Counted from the stretch's first letter, positions 32,350-46,499 are shown. The stretch: 60,021 nt of DNA from Chara braunii (GCA_003427395.1 BFEA01000034.1:4296461-4356481); one strand, 5' to 3'. Notes: generated from the letters alone by a model not told the origin. Numbers and translations are program-made.

Positions 32350-32577
32350 CCACCGCCTTCGCCCCTACCGGTTGAATGGTCCGGTGAAGTGTCTGGATTG
32401 CAGTGATCTGGGCGGTTTGCCGCCGGAGTGCGGTGCACCTACGGACGACGAAGGTGACGACAACTAAACGATTAACTGCTGACAACGACGACGACGACGA
32501 CGGAGCACGAAAGTGAGAACAGGTGAGTCTCCCATTTCGCGGCTCACCCCGACATTGTCAACAACCAAAACGAGGGA

Positions 32578-32592
32578 AAATAAAAAAACAAA

Positions 32593-32647
<55 letters not shown>

Positions 32648-32650
32648 AAT
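32578..32650. repeat. (TAAA)n microsatellite
   Basis: About 17 units of AAAT/TAAA. Confidence 0.97.
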
Positions 32651-32997
32651 AAAGTGAATGAATCTAACGCAATAATGAGGAAAGATTCATTCACTACTAT
32701 ACATGTGTGTGTGTATACGATTAGTATGTGTGTGAGAGAAAACGTTCTTCTTCTTCCTCTTTTAAAGTCCACCATCTCTCCTTTTCCCTCTCCCTATCTG
32801 ACTTCTCGGTATCTACGGACTACGAAAGAGAGAGAGAGAGTGAGCGGAGTGAAAGAGAAATACATCAAGCGATTCAGCATATCGGGGGCGATAGGTAAGT
32901 CTCCCAGACCACGGCTGGCATCGCGCAGCTTTCGATCGAAAGGGGTGAAGCTGAAACGGTCGAATCTCTCGCCAGAACATCGAAACATTCATTTTTA

Positions 32998-33035
<38 letters not shown>

Positions 33036-33665
33036 NNNNNNNNNNNNNNNNNNNNNNNNNNNNNNNNNNNNNNNNNNNNNNNNNNNNNNNNNNNNNNNNN
33101 NNNNNNNNNNNNNNNNNNNNNNNNNNNNNNNNNNNNNNNNNNNNNNNNNNNNNNNNNNNNNNNNNNNNNNNNNNNNNNNNNNNNNNNNNNNNNNNNNNNN
33201 NNNNNNNNNNNNNNNNNNNNNNNNNNNNNNNNNNNNNNNNNNNNNNNNNNNNNNNNNNNNNNNNNNNNNNNNNNNNNNNNNNNNNNNNNNNNNNNNNNNN
33301 NNNNNNNNNNNNNNNNNNNNNNNNNNNNNNNNNNNNNNNNNNNNNNNNNNNNNNNNNNNNNNNNNNNNNNNNNNNNNNNNNNNNNNNNNNNNNNNNNNNN
33401 NNNNNNNNNNNNNNNNNNNNNNNNNNNNNNNNNNNNNNNNNNNNNNNNNNNNNNNNNNNNNNNNNNNNNNNNNNNNNNNNNNNNNNNNNNNNNNNNNNNN
33501 NNNNNNNNNNNNNNNNNNNNNNNNNNNNNNNNNNNNNNNNNNNNNNNNNNNNNNNNNNNNNNNNNNNNNNNNNNNNNNNNNNNNNNNNNNNNNNNNNNNN
33601 NNNNNNNNNNNNNNNNNNNNNNNNNNNNNNNNNNNNNNNNNNNNNNNNNNNNNNNNNNNNNNNNN
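33036..33665. other. Assembly gap (630 N)
   Basis: Run of 630 N between a GT tract and the start of D2 copy B. Long frames that appear to cross it are artefacts. Confidence 1.
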
Positions 33666-33669
33666 GTGT

Positions 33670-34837
33670 AAGAAGGAGAGAGAGAAAGGAGGAGGAGCCG
33701 AAAGAATAGAATAGGGAAGGTTGAATTCTGGAATTGAATGAACCAGGTCGCAAACCGCGACCGGATACATTCAAAACTTTTTGCGGCTGCGGCTGGCGGA
33801 GAGGGCACGAAGAGGAGAGAGAGAGGCAGGAGGGGAAGGAGAGCGCCGCTAATGAAGAATGGATCACCGCGAGAGGCAGACGACTGGTGAAGGAACAATG
33901 GAGCAGTGAGATGGTGCACCGGGAGCAGTGAGGATGGTGTGCCGGGAGTAGTGAGGATGGTGCGTCGGGAGCACTGAGGATGGTGCGCCGGGAGCAGTGA
34001 AGATGGTGCGCGGGAAAGCAGTGGAGATGGCACACGGGAAAGCAGCGGAGAGACTGTGCACGGTGAAAGCAGCGAGATGGCGGCAAGCAGGAGAAAGAGA
34101 AGTGTCAGACGAAGGAAGAGAATGTCGTGAAGGAGAAGAAGAAAAAGAAGAAGAAAGACAAAGAAAGGAAAAAAGAAAGAAGAAAAGGAAGAAACAGAGA
34201 GTACTTACCTGGTCGGACAGTCTATAATGGCGATGTTCCGGACGTGGGATCCTGTACTTGAGTTACGTGGGACTCTCTGCACATGCTTGATGTGGTTTCC
34301 AATTGCAAGGAGCGGGCGAATCTTTCCCGGTGATCGACAGCCGATGATTCTCCTATACCACGTATCTGCTACTTACCATATTCGAGGGAGTCTTCCACCA
34401 AGAACGCCAACCGAAAGGTAAGTCTCCAACCCCACGGCTGACCACGTAGTACTCTCATCAACGGATGAGCGAAATCTAACGAATCTGACGCAAGAGCATG
34501 GAAGTGTGCACCCCTACACCTCTGTATGTGTGTACGGAGAAGGTGAGCGGAATCAAACGAATCTCCTGCCAGAACAAGGACAAAATGCACTACTACACTG
34601 TGGGTGAAAGAATCGTGTAATGAGAAAGAGAAAGGTGAAAATAAAGAGGGCAAACTTACCTGTTTAGTTGCAAACGGTCGTTGTTGCTCCCGTGAATTTC
34701 CCTATGAAGAAGAAAACCACGCTCCTCCTACTTGTATCAGACCAAAAAAAGATCGATTGTATACATCCAATCTCATTAATATTATTATTATTATTACTAT
34801 TATATTATTGTTATTATATTTATTATTATTATTATAG

Positions 34838-34887
<50 letters not shown>

Positions 34888-35840
34888 TGGTGCATGGTAA
34901 TCTTGGGTACATATGGCATCTCTATGTCGGGGGTCAAGGTCGCGAGTGGTACGAAAGACATACTTGGTGCGTAACGAGTGCGGCATGAATCTGCTCGTAC
35001 TTGGGAAGCTGCCGATGTCATCAGCAGCGTCGTAGTCTAGGCCAGATCGGATCCGTCATCTGTAGTCTGGGCGCCAAGCGCCAGATAGGATATCAACATT
35101 GGTTCTTCGTTGATGATGATGATGGAACGATTCCAGCATTGTCGATTATGAGCATTTGGTGTGCTCTTATTTGGTGAAACTCGTAATGTTATTTTGCTTT
35201 CAGTTCGAGTTGACGATTATCTGATCTTATGTATATGAAGCTGCTTGGTTCTGAAGTTCGCTATCGCTCATTTTTTCTTGTATTTAGCATTATTATTATT
35301 ATTATTTTATTATTATTTATTTGGCTGATTATTACTACTATTATTATCACTATGTTTTAATCCTAAGCTATAATATGATAGGGTAGATCTGGTGGTCTTT
35401 AGGGAAGAAGCTACAGTGGGATAACCAAGGTCTGATTGAGGGTGACGAGTTACGTACCTGGTACATGAAGAGAGGTCGCCGATGGTGTGAACAATCATGT
35501 ATATTGGTCTTCGTGAGCCGAAGTGACACTGTTTATGAACCAATTGTAGCATAGGATAGTATGATAGAATAGGCTAGGCGCTGTGCACCAGACAGAGAGA
35601 GCGACTCTGAATACTGTGTTGTTGTGGCCTACAGGCTTGGACATGGGCTCAATGCTTCATTATATTGCTCTTTATGGATGGTATTCTCGGTGCATTTGTA
35701 CTCTCTACCTGGGATATTACGACTTGCTCAGCTGAGTGATTCCACTACTTGGTTTCCTGTATATGGTTCACACTCATACTCCTCTTCTAAGCCCACCATT
35801 TCTTCCTCACTCTCTCACCACCTGACCTCTTAGCGGCTAC

Positions 35841-35875
<35 letters not shown>

Positions 35876-36548
35876 CGTGACTTTGGGATTTGACGACATT
35901 CGGGTTCAGACTCAACATCGGGACTGAGACATTGGATAAGGGATTACTTGGGCCCGGTGCCGAAGACTTGGTGTTAATGACATTCCCACCTTTCCCCTCT
36001 TCTTCGTCTGATCCCTCTTCTTCGTCTTATCCCTTCTCTTCGTCTATGTATGCGTGAGACTGTACCAAGCTGTCCATTATGTAACTCTGACACGTGCTAT
36101 TTCATTCCTTCCTTGCCTTTGTCGTTCTGGAAATGTGCACCCCACATTATGGCCCTCATGTGAATGCTACTCCCGACAAGTCCCCGCCCGAAGAACAACT
36201 GCCAAGCAGATTGAATGCTGATTGTTTCATTCATACAGTGCTAAACCTGCCTAACATAAGTGGCACTCCAATAGTTGGAGGCGCCTTCCAACAACTTCCC
36301 CGAGCCAACAAGTAAGCAAGGGGCGTACATGCAAGAACGCTTGATCACAAACATATCCAGAGAACACATTAAACACAGTCTGATTCTGAATCTTTACCAA
36401 AACATCAATGGGGCAACGAGCTGGATTTCTCAGAAAGGTCCAGAGTTTTGCACAGCACAAAACAAGAAATGGTGCTGCTGATCTCTGAAGATCGTTATCG
36501 CTCATCTCCCTCGCATTAATATTATTACTTTTACTAGTGTTATTATTA

Positions 36549-36592
<44 letters not shown>

Positions 36593-37051
36593 TTTATTAT
36601 TTTTATTTGTTCTGATTATTTCAAACAAAACGTGCCGCAGTTCTCACTTCCCGTACGTGCAGACAGATGGCATTGTAGTATAGGTTGAATAGAGTTGCCG
36701 TCTGTAGTCTGTGAGCGTCAAACCCCTTTACACCTTGCGATAGTGATGATGTATGTTTGGTCTGCGTTGCAACGTTGATCGTGATGATCATTGATATTCC
36801 AGCATTCCGCAACGCTATCTTGTACTATGCGAAAGAGGTCGGTCTTTGTTCTGGGTTGCACCACTACCGTATACAACAGTGCTCTAGGGGCTTAGAGTAG
36901 TGTTGGAACGAGAGAGAGATGGCGGGGGTAGGAAGAGAAACAAGGTTCAAGATACGTACCCGATGGTATTGGAGGTGGCCCAGGACGCGGAGCCATGGAG
37001 GCAAACTGCGCAGCGAGTGATCTCTGATGTACGGTATGTGTGTGTGTGTGT

Positions 37052-37083
<32 letters not shown>

Positions 37084-37188
37084 GAGAGAAAGAGAGAGGG
37101 AGAAAAAGAAAGAGTATCACCTGTGTGGGTTAGATACATATGTGTATATATAGTCAAACAATATATATCTATATATATATATATTTGA

Positions 37189-37250
<62 letters not shown>

Positions 37251-40200
37251 CTCAAACATAACTGCTGAGATAAAACATTAGGCAAAGAGGGAGAAGAGGA
37301 CAAACAGACGAATGGCTGCGACGAACTTTTTAGTCAGAGTTTCACTGAACTATCACACAGACACAGGGAGAAGGAGAAAGGGATGGCGATGATGATGATG
37401 ATGCGATGACACGTACCTGGCATTGGAGATGGTCTGCCTAGAGTGACATCTTCAAGTACTTCGTTGGCTGTTGACGTCTACAGTTGCATTGTCAATTAGT
37501 AGGCAAATAGTAGTTGTGCGGACTGTAGTCTGAGCGCTGAACGCCAGATAGGCAGTCAACATTGGGTTTATTGATGATGAGACTATACCAGTATTGTCAG
37601 TTATGAGCTCTTCGCGTCTTCTTAATTAGTGAAACTCGTAAGGCAACTCTACTGTTGGTTCGATGTCACGCCTATCTAGTCACGCGTGTATGATGCTGTT
37701 GATTTTGGAGTTCACTGTTGATCATCTTCCCTACGTAGATGGATCTGCCGACTGTAGTCTGAGCACCGAGCCCTGATAGGACGCCGACATTGGTTCTGGG
37801 TTGGTGATGATGAGACTATTGCTGCATTGTCCATTATGAGCTTTTATTGTACTCTTATTTGGTGTGAACCGTAATGCAATTCTGCTTTTGGTTCAGGGNC
37901 ACTACTATCTGTTTTCATATGTATGATGCGGCATGGTCTCTGAGTTTCGCTATTGCTCATTTCCTCGCATAAGCAGTGCATGAAAAAGGGAGAAGAGGTG
38001 AAGAGGAAGAAGAGGTAGGAGGAAACACATGGAGATAAATAGACAAAACGGGCATGCAGACGGACATACAGATAGGCAACAGACTCACAGACAGGAATGG
38101 ACAGACAGACAAGGTAGGGGTTGTATCCCACAGTCGAAAGTCATGTTCCACGGATGAACGTTGCGACTCACAGGTCCGGGCAGCAACACGCCTCCAAGAT
38201 TCGGGAATGTAACAGCCTGTGACTTTCTGGAGCAAACAGGTCGTGGGCAAAGTGGCACAGTGCCTGATCAAGCCAAATGAGAGCAGAGGTTGGGATAAGT
38301 TGGGGCTTAGTCCTGGTCAATACAAGGACTGACCAGCGATAATTTTCAGAGAAAATTTGTTCTTCGGTGAGAAGTACGGAAGTGTTGCTGAGATGCTTGT
38401 GCACTATCAGCAGGCGGTATGTGCACGAAAGCCAACTGGGCAGCGATGCGTTAAGACACACAGTGACGCAGTTGTACACAAGGATACAGCTGTACACAAT
38501 GACACCGCTGTACACAGCGACACGGCTGTACCCAGTCGGTGGCACAGTCACACGCACGGTGATGCGCACCGGGAAACACTAACGCACACTCCAGCTATGG
38601 TGGCTATGGTTGCAACTACCCTATCGCTATGATACGCTCCTTCTCTCTTGCCGCTTCGTCTTCGCATCTTGATTATACTTCTGTTTGGTACAGGGCTGCC
38701 CTGTCCATCGACCCTGAGTGTCCATGGTACTTGCCTGATTAAGCCCGGACTGACCAAGAAGGTACCATTGATTGCATGGGGGTGTACAACTGACACAATA
38801 CAATTGCGTTGCTAAAAACAAGCTCATACATCTACATAGACCTTCGATTGAAACAGACAGACAGACGGAGAATCCGGGCCAAACTGTCTGAGTCAGACAA
38901 ACCGGGGAACATAGACCATGACATATACTAAGGAACGCAAACTGTGACATATACTGTAGGACACAAGCTGTAACATACAGGGTAAGACAGACTATGATGC
39001 ACCCAAATGTTGTGATGCACGGAAAGACCGAATCACTCAGACGTATGACGCACATTGACACGTACAGTAAAACACAGAGATGCCTACACACATAGAGCAA
39101 GAGAAAGAGAGAGAAGGAAGATGATAGAAAAGTGGTGATGCCACGAGATGTGTACCTCGACTTGGTAGTGGGCAACATGGTCGACATCATGCATTGTTTT
39201 TTTTTTTTTTTTTTATAGGAGCCAGGGGTTGCGTAGTCTGTTCGCGAACCAGTAGTAGCAGCACGACAATATCCTGGGCGCCGATCGCTCAGTAGAAGAA
39301 AAGCCCTGATATACGTGTTGGATGGAGCAAGGGGAAGGCTTCCATTGTCAACTCGATGAAGTATTCGGATTTCGATTAATATAACATCAGTGCATTACTA
39401 CTCTCTGGTCAGAGTAGGACTTCCTGACTTTCAAGGGGATCTCACCGTCTGCAATCTGTCCTTCCGCTGTTCACCATTGCCCTACGTCATTATTGTTATT
39501 ACTATTATTATTCTGTAAATTAGTATTATTATTATCATTATTATTATTATTATTTTGTGTCGTTATTCTGATTGTATCATTAGGCATCATACAGAGCCAG
39601 AGAAGGAGAGTATGGGGCATTGGAGAAGAGGGAAAAACTATCATGGTGCTCACCTCCTCCATCCTCCTCCGTACTTGTCTTTGTGTGGTCTCTCAAATAT
39701 ATGCCTCCTCGACTTTATTGATTAGGATCTGATCCCCGTTGAGTTAACCCTGACCTCAGTTAACCCTAAGAGTCAGCAATCGATTGCATGAGTTGTATAT
39801 GTCCAGTGACAGGGCGATTGCGGGAGCTCTGCCGGAGTTCAGGTGGAACTCTGGAGACAGGGAACAGCAAGGTATGTGTACTTCAACATAAACCCTAAAA
39901 CCTAAACCCTAAATCTGTAACTTTAGGCTGCTACCTAATGACTATGTTAATGACAAGGGTACAACGATCTTGCTATGTAGGTGTTCTTTGGGGATGTGGA
40001 TGCAAAGCATTGACTTCTCATACTTTTCTCTCTATATGTCACCTAACGACGATGAATATTCATTGGTTCAGCTTGTTGTGATTGAATGCAACGGTGATGA
40101 TTCTTGTCATTTAATTCTGGTCATACGCCTGATCCAATCATAAGTCCTCAAAACTAACAACGGTTCAAGGCGAGTGCCATCAAAGGCGATATCTTGATCT

Positions 40201-42340
40201 GTCAATAAGACTTGTGTGGAGGTAAGAATAGCAGGGAAAGCATGCCTTAACTCCGATACACCTTACACTCGGTCAGTGGTAAGAGTAGTAAGGACCCTTG
40301 GACACCCGCCTTATTAAGGGCTAGCCACTGATAAGAGTAGCAGGGGAATCCTGTCTTATCATTAACTAGTCTGATATAAGAGTTGTGAGGTTTCAAGGAC
40401 ACTTGCCTTATCACGGATTAAACCTAACATTATTTCAGTGGTAAAAGTAAGCAAGGACTCTTGGACACCCATCTTATTGAGGGCTAGTCAGTGATAAGAG
40501 TAGCGTCGGGAATCCTGTCTTATCAGTGACTAGTCTGATATAAGAGTAGCGAGGTTTCAAGGACACCTGCCTTATCATTAAACATCCTAGCACTTAGTCA
40601 GTGATAAGAATAGCAAGGATCCTTGGACACCCGCCTTATTGAGGACTAGCAAGTGATAAGTGTAGCAGTGAAACCCTGCCTTATCAGTGACTAGACTGAT
40701 ATAAGAGTAGTGAGGTCTTATGGATACCTGCCTTATGAATGACTAGCCCTAGGATAAGCCTACCGCTAAATGTGTATGGCACACAGGGGCCAAGGCCCAC
40801 TGAGTTGCCTTTGTCAAACAAAGCTCCAATAAAAAATGGAGATGTCCTGAATGGTCTGCCATACCACCTCTAACTTTCTCCACAATCTGCATTGTTCATT
40901 CCTAACCAACTATCTCTGATTCTACCGAGAAAGAATAAATGAGATCTTGCCTCAGAGAAAGACTATCCATTCATCTGATTCCTTTCCATGAGATTCTTTC
41001 CATAAGTTGGATTGATGATGTGATCATGTGTGTTGGGAGAAGGAAAGAACTCAGACAGGATAATCCCCAAAAAAGGGATAAGAATGAGATAGTGAAGAGA
41101 ATGTGGAGAATTACTGCGACAATAAAAGGGTAGTGAACTATTATTCACTACTTTACGCAGAAGGGCAACAACCCAAACAATTAGTTAAGGATAAAGAGTC
41201 AGACAAAAGACACAGAGTCTAGAAGGAACTTTCTAGATCTCAGTTAGGAAGAGAGATTTTAAAATTCTCTTGGACTGTGTTGTGTCTACATGTTTCGACA
41301 CTTCGGAGAACTTACGGGGAATCCGTAAGAGTAGCAATTCTGGAATCTCTGGATAACAGGTCGGTAGAACTCCGACTCAACTTCCACCCATGTCTTGGCA
41401 CCCACACCTAAGACAAGACCTAAGAAGGGAAAAAATAAATCTTCCCCCTGTATCTATGCCTAAATTGTCAAAATCACACTCAGGAGTCTTCAAAATGTGT
41501 GGGGCTGGGGTAAAATGGAGTCAGGGTTAGGAAGGAATGTTGTTTTCAAGGGTTTGGGGTGTGAGTGGCATGCTATGAATGGATTAAAGGTTGACGCTTC
41601 TAGCGCATTTTGTGTCTGCATTTGTATGTGTGTATGTTGTTTCTTGCACTTGCACAGCTGTTGGACACTTGTGCTGTCTTCTGAGTTTGGGATCGTCTGA
41701 GAAATTCGGGCAAAGGGACACGACAATTGTGAAAGTGAGGTCCACCGCTCAGTCAGCTCCTCTGATTTACATACATAAATGTATCTATATATATATATAC
41801 TTGTGGATGACATCATAGGTCAGTCGGTACCTGGGAAGTCATTCTGTTTGGGACTTCTTTTGAGAAGAATGAGAGATCACTAAGGGTTCGACTCTGACAT
41901 TTTTCATAAGGTTAACAAAGGGAACATAGAGTCATTGTCATAATTAGGTAAGCGTGAAAGACTGTCCAAGAAGTCGACCTGATTAGATAGTCGGTCCTGA
42001 GGCGTTCTACCGCGCGTATGCCTATGCTACGGCGATCGAGAAAACGCCCTCGGTTGGCCTACCTCTGCGATTGTATGTAAAAGCCTTCGCACGTGGGTCA
42101 ATAGCTCAGCAGGGATACGCCCACCTAAGAGATGGTGACAGCTCCCGCAGGTGGAGGTATGTTGTACCTCGCGGGTTCCCTAACCTGTCGTAGGGAGTCG
42201 CGAGAGGTATAGCACGCGCGCACGGTCGGAGTGGTGTTTTCGTAAAGGGTGACAAAAGATACTCCTGCGTGACACGACCCTGAGGTCCAACACCCAAAAC
42301 TTTACTTTACATCTGGGTGTGGGACCGCCGCGCGCGACAA
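33670..42340. repeat. Duplicated block D2, copy B
   Basis: Same content as 16087-24730: minisatellite 33900-34073, unit U copy 34073-35818, TTA/GATA/TA tracts, two repeat G copies (37521-37971), SH2-like segment (38212-38423), telomere-like motif (39889-39913), hairpin array (40220-40750) and family F fragment (42015-42240). It is the more completely called copy: bases that are N at 21120, 21346 and 23980-24078 are resolved here, while the N at 37899 matches 20316. Homology ends at CGCGCGCGAC (42340). Confidence 0.97.
40220..40750. repeat. Hairpin array, copy B
   Basis: Duplicate of the array at 22640-23170, apparently identical in unit order and sequence. Confidence 0.9.
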
Positions 42341-42970
42341 CGCCACGACAGGTTCCCACGGGGCACAACTTCCCTTCCCTAAGGGGTTGTCACGACCCTT
42401 AGGGGCGTATCCCTACCGAGCTACTGACCCACATGCAAAAGTTTTTAGATGCAGTTGCAGAGGTTAGTCAGTCGATGGCATTTATTTGATTCGGTGCAGT
42501 ATATGAAACAATTGGTTAAACTCTATGTGAACCAGAATGTCGTTCGTCCCTTAGGGCACAAATCTCATAAGCACGAAGCGTACCTCGGTCGACTAGGACA
42601 GTCTCAATCAAACGTGAAACCCACAACTCAATTCTCGTCCCTTAAAGACTAGCCAAAAAAGAAAAAAATATGTATCTAACAACCAAACATAATTTCATAA
42701 AGAGGGTTCGACCGTAGTCGATAGGAATGTATATCCGATGTGAAATGATAACTAAAAGAATTCGAATCATTATATGGTACGTCCAATAACACAAGATCAA
42801 AATAAAACCCGACCACCTAGGCTTGGACTCGATAAACAAAAATATCATATAGAGTCACCAACTAAGAGTTTGCTTGAACGATAATTTCGATGCAACCGAC
42901 AAGGCAGTCGAACAGCCTAAGTTTTAACTTAATGAGGCGCGCTGCCAAAGTTATTCATTCCATCCTACCG
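42341..42970 (-). mobile_element. Family F LTR-like unit, 5'-truncated copy
   Basis: Matches 43170-43770 and 49440-50066 over about 620 bp (GACAGGTTCCC.CGGGGC; GGGGCGTATCCCTACCGAGC; CACAAGATCAAAATAAAAC; GTTATTCATTCCATCCTACC). The first part of the unit is missing. Directly followed by another unit in the same orientation. No protein motif. Confidence 0.75.
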
Positions 42971-43770
42971 CTGTCTAGCGCATCGGCCCCCGCCTTTCCT
43001 CGCGAAGAGGTGGGAACCCCCCCGGCCATGTCACGCAAGAGTTTAAGCAAAAAACTATAGAGACAACTTGAGGACAACGCATAATTAATCCCGTGGACCT
43101 CCGAGACGGTCGAGGTCGAGTCTCCCCTTCGCCGCTCTAGCCGAGTGCGTCAGTTGTACATCCCACGGTCCCCTACGACAGGACAGGTTCCCGCGGGGCA
43201 TAAACTTGCTTCCCTAAGGACCTGACACCACCCTCAGGGGCGTATCCCTACCGAGCTGCTGACCCACGTGCGAAAGTTTTTACATGCAGTTGCCAAGATG
43301 GGTCAGCCGAGGGCGTTTACTCATTCGCTGTAGTATAGGTACGCGCGATTAAAACGCCTATTGAGCCCGGACATCCTCCGTTCCTTAGGGCACTAATCTC
43401 TTAAGTACGAAGCGTACACCAATCGACAAGGATGATCTCAACCAAGCCTGAAACCTCTTTGCCCCTTTAAACACTAGTCAAAAGAAAGTTATAACAATCA
43501 CACATAGTTATACCAAAAGGAACTGTACTTAGTCGATAGAAATGTATATCCTATCTGCAATGATAATCGAAGGAATCAAAATCATCATTAGATACCCAAG
43601 ATCAAAATAAAACTCGACCACCCCGGGTCGATCTCCTCAAAAATCATACAGCCGCCAACGAGGAGTTGACTTTAGACAATAATATATACGTAACCGACAC
43701 GATAGTCGGACAACCTTAGTTTTGACTTGATGAAATGCTCTGCCAGAGTTATTCATTCCATATACCGTCG
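42971..43770 (-). mobile_element. Family F LTR-like unit, full copy
   Basis: About 800 bp beginning TGTCTAGCGCATCGGCCCCC and ending near TTCATTCCATATACCG. A second full copy is at 49259-50066. The TGTC start fits an LTR (TG...CA), and inverted relatives end ...CTCGACA. I found no primer binding site or polypurine tract, so the LTR status is inference. Confidence 0.65.
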
Positions 43771-45540
43771 ACCTAAGATTAAACACGTATATTTGTCTTC
43801 ACAAATCCTTAGTTTTTTTTTATGACACGTTGTTTTGTGAATGATTATTGATCATATGCATTACTTGAGGTGTTGCATATCTCTCCCTCTAGGAAGTGGT
43901 CTGGGGTACTCCTCCTCGCCCGAGCACAAGACTCGGATCTCAGAAGTCGGACCGTCTCCACCGAATCGGCAAAGTACCTTCCCATAGTACAGTCCATTCT
44001 AGGTCGATAACAGGGTCGGCTCCTAAAGCAAAGAACCCCCGCCCCAGATGTTTCCTTGAAAGAGAGAAAACGTTCACCGCAAATAAATTTTCAGTTGCTC
44101 TCATCCTACCTTGCCTAAGGTAATTTAAACGAAAAGAGTCAGAGGTGATAGAGAATGAGAATCATTTGGACACGTAAAGGTAGATAAAGTCATTCAGGAC
44201 GGAAAGGGTCAAATCTTGGGAAGAGTTAAATTCATTATGCTTTGATTCTCTTTCTATTTCCAGAATTCCTTTTCTCACTGCACCAATCGATTATCCTTAA
44301 AAAATAGCAAGCAAGTTCACCCAACTCACTGCCGAAAGGAAAAAGGTAAGGAGGTGAAACTCTCCGTCCTCTTCTCAAATAGCATTTTGTCCCACTTTCA
44401 TACATAGTCTTTTTACTCACCTGCACACCACGCAGACAACACCATCAATCGAAGACAGCGAAGTCCCACTACTCACGTCTGACCCACCTTTTCACTCATG
44501 CATGACGACCACAACCCCACTCAACCTTTTCTCCTGAACATTCAAAGCAAAAGGGTTAAGGAATGTGTGGGTGCACACGGGTGTGAAGGGAGTCTAAGTC
44601 CTTCACTGACCTTGAGTGAAGTGATGCCGAAGAAGCGCTCTGGCTCACTCAAGAAAGTCAACCAACAAGCCGTGTGTGCCGTCGAAAGCTGTAGTCTCAA
44701 GGAAAATCCTGATGACGGCGCCTCACCCGTGGTAGCCCAAGCATGAAGACGGCGAGCCGCATGCGTCCCAGAAAAACACTCAGTTTGGTACCACGTCAGT
44801 CCCAACTGGTCCCAGATGGTCACACGCGGTTCCAGGTGGTCTCATGCTGTCAAACACTTCGTCGAATGACTATTGAGTCGAAAACCGTTTCTCCCACACT
44901 TCTCAAAAAAATAAAACCGTTGTCGAATCTCAAAACCACATGTGTCGAGACTGCCGCAAATGACCGTCCGCATCCCACGTCAGTCCCAACTGAACCCTGA
45001 CAGTTCCAAGTAGTCCAGTCCTATTGCCGCAAGTGTTGGGTGGTCCCAACTACAAAACATTTATCTCATATGACGCATAAAAAAAAAAAAAATTCCGTCG
45101 CGCTGAAATTTCGTACCGTCGCATGTCGTCAACAGCCACCATGTCAAGTTGCTGCTGCCGTACACACCAATGGTAGCAGACCTTCACAAAGAAAACCAGA
45201 CGCGGCGCCGCAACAAAAAAACTTCATGTGTTGTAAAACAAACCTTCACCGTCACGCCGTACGTCCCACCGTCGTGCTGCAATTCCATTGTTGTGCTGAA
45301 CCCTTGTCGAAAAACGGTAGCGCTTTGTCACGTCGTACTACCGTAAAAACAAACGGCAATGCTTCGCGGCGTCGGACTACCGTAAAAAAAAAACGGCAGT
45401 GCTTCGCCGAGTCATACTACCGTAAAAAAAGAACGGCAGCGCTTCGCCGTGCCATACCACTGCAAAAAGATGGTGGCGCTCCGCCGCTCAGTGAAAATGG
45501 CAGCATCACTCTTCAAAACAAAGTGTTGCCTCCTGAATGA
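43771..45540. mobile_element. Long unclassified repeat, copy I (3' part after family F unit)
   Basis: Parallels 50067-51700 and 54845-56500 along most of its length: CTCTCCCTCTAGGAAGTGGT, GGTCGATAACAGGGTCGG, CTGACCTTGAGTGAAGTG, a CTGTAGTCTCAAGG/CTGCAGTCCCAAGG motif, GTCCCAACTGGTCCCAGATG decamer repeats (about 44800-44850), then a GCCGC-rich tail. No open frame is conserved among the three copies, so it is a non-autonomous or decayed element. Confidence 0.7.
45335..45478. repeat. About 42 bp tandem repeat in the tail of copy I
   Basis: Three to four units of ACTACCGTAAAAAAAACGGC followed by AGTGCTTCGCCGNGTCAT. Each unit has an ACCGT-A(n)-ACGG inverted motif. A related array is in copy III. 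Confidence 0.88.
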
Positions 45541-46499
45541 TTTTCTCTTTTGTGATCTTCTTTTTCGTCTAAGTTACCATTGACGTCAGGCGACGAGAGA
45601 TCGTTTTGTCCGCTGTGGTAAACTTTTTTCCCTTCCCTATGAGGCATCTCTAGCGGGGGTTCGCTGCCGTAGGGGCCGGCCCTGCTATCGACTTGGAGTG
45701 GACCGCTTATGAGGGGGGATACCATGCTGTTCTGGTGGATTCAGCCCGACTTCGAAGATCCGAGGTTCGCTCGGGCGAGGACGAGGGGTGTCCCAGACCA
45801 CCTCCTAGGGAAAGGACATGCGCCTATTCACGGAAGGTCCTTACGTTTCTTGACGCCTCACGTTAAGGGGAGCTGCCATAGCATACCCCTCTAGTGACCG
45901 TTTTAGGAGCCACTGATGTATGGGGAACTTGTGCCAGAAGAAGCCCAGTTCGTGTAATTACTAGTCTTGGATGGAGTGCGAGCAGGCACTGCCTTCGCGG
46001 GTAGGTTTCTACCGTAAGAAGTGCAAACCTGGGGAAGTTCAGATGGGATGATTGGAAGCAGGGACTAGAGCAACGCTCTAAAGATTCTTATGATGAAGAC
46101 GGGTACTTCATCATTCATGGGGAGGAATGAAATAACTTGGCAACACATCTCATCAAGTCAAAAAGTTGTGTTAGCTCAGCCAATGACTCTTTTGAGATAT
46201 TTTGGTCAGACGCCATTTGAGCATCACTATGCATGTTAATCATGTTTTTATCCTTTTGTTGATGAGTGATGTTTGAGGACGAGTCAATTCATGTTGGCTC
46301 GTCGTTGGATGACAAGTCAAGTCGACCTATGTTGACTCGTTCTGAATACGTGGTATGCGTGTTGGATTGTATTATACATGAATCGATTTCAGAAGATAAG
46401 TCAAGTTACGTTGACCTGAGTCTTCTTCATTTGAAAGTGTTTTGCCTGAGTAACTCTTGATTGTCTTTGAAGAAGGAACTAGGATTGATTGAGATTTCT
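45541..46499. other. No gene recognised
   Basis: Unique-looking sequence of moderate GC. Short frames at 45709-45894 and 46266-46460 have no recognised family. 46280-46430 contains three loose GTCAAGT..ACNTTGACTCG/CCTG repeats. Confidence 0.5.

Larger units (their letters stand above)
31384..33035. other. Copy-B-specific segment between D1 and D2
   Basis: Replaces unit U copy 1 of the left side. Contains a tRNA-like 3' fragment (31470-31498, minus), a TTA tract (31650-31691), a GA/GC-rich stretch (31740-32240), a GAC tract (about 32484-32503) and a TAAA tract (32578-32650). 32760-33000 distantly resembles the unit U junction (CCACCATCTCTCC; GGTAAGTCTCCCAGACCACG). A GT tract (33001-33035) abuts the gap. 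No gene seen. Confidence 0.7.

Noticed and set aside
33001-34086. Very long open frames (up to about 400 codons) on both strands
   Set aside because: They run through 630 Ns and a GT tract. They have no coding meaning.
42105-42120. Box A-like TAGCTCAGCAGGGATA in family F
   Set aside because: Part of a much larger repeat with no box B. Other family members differ here.
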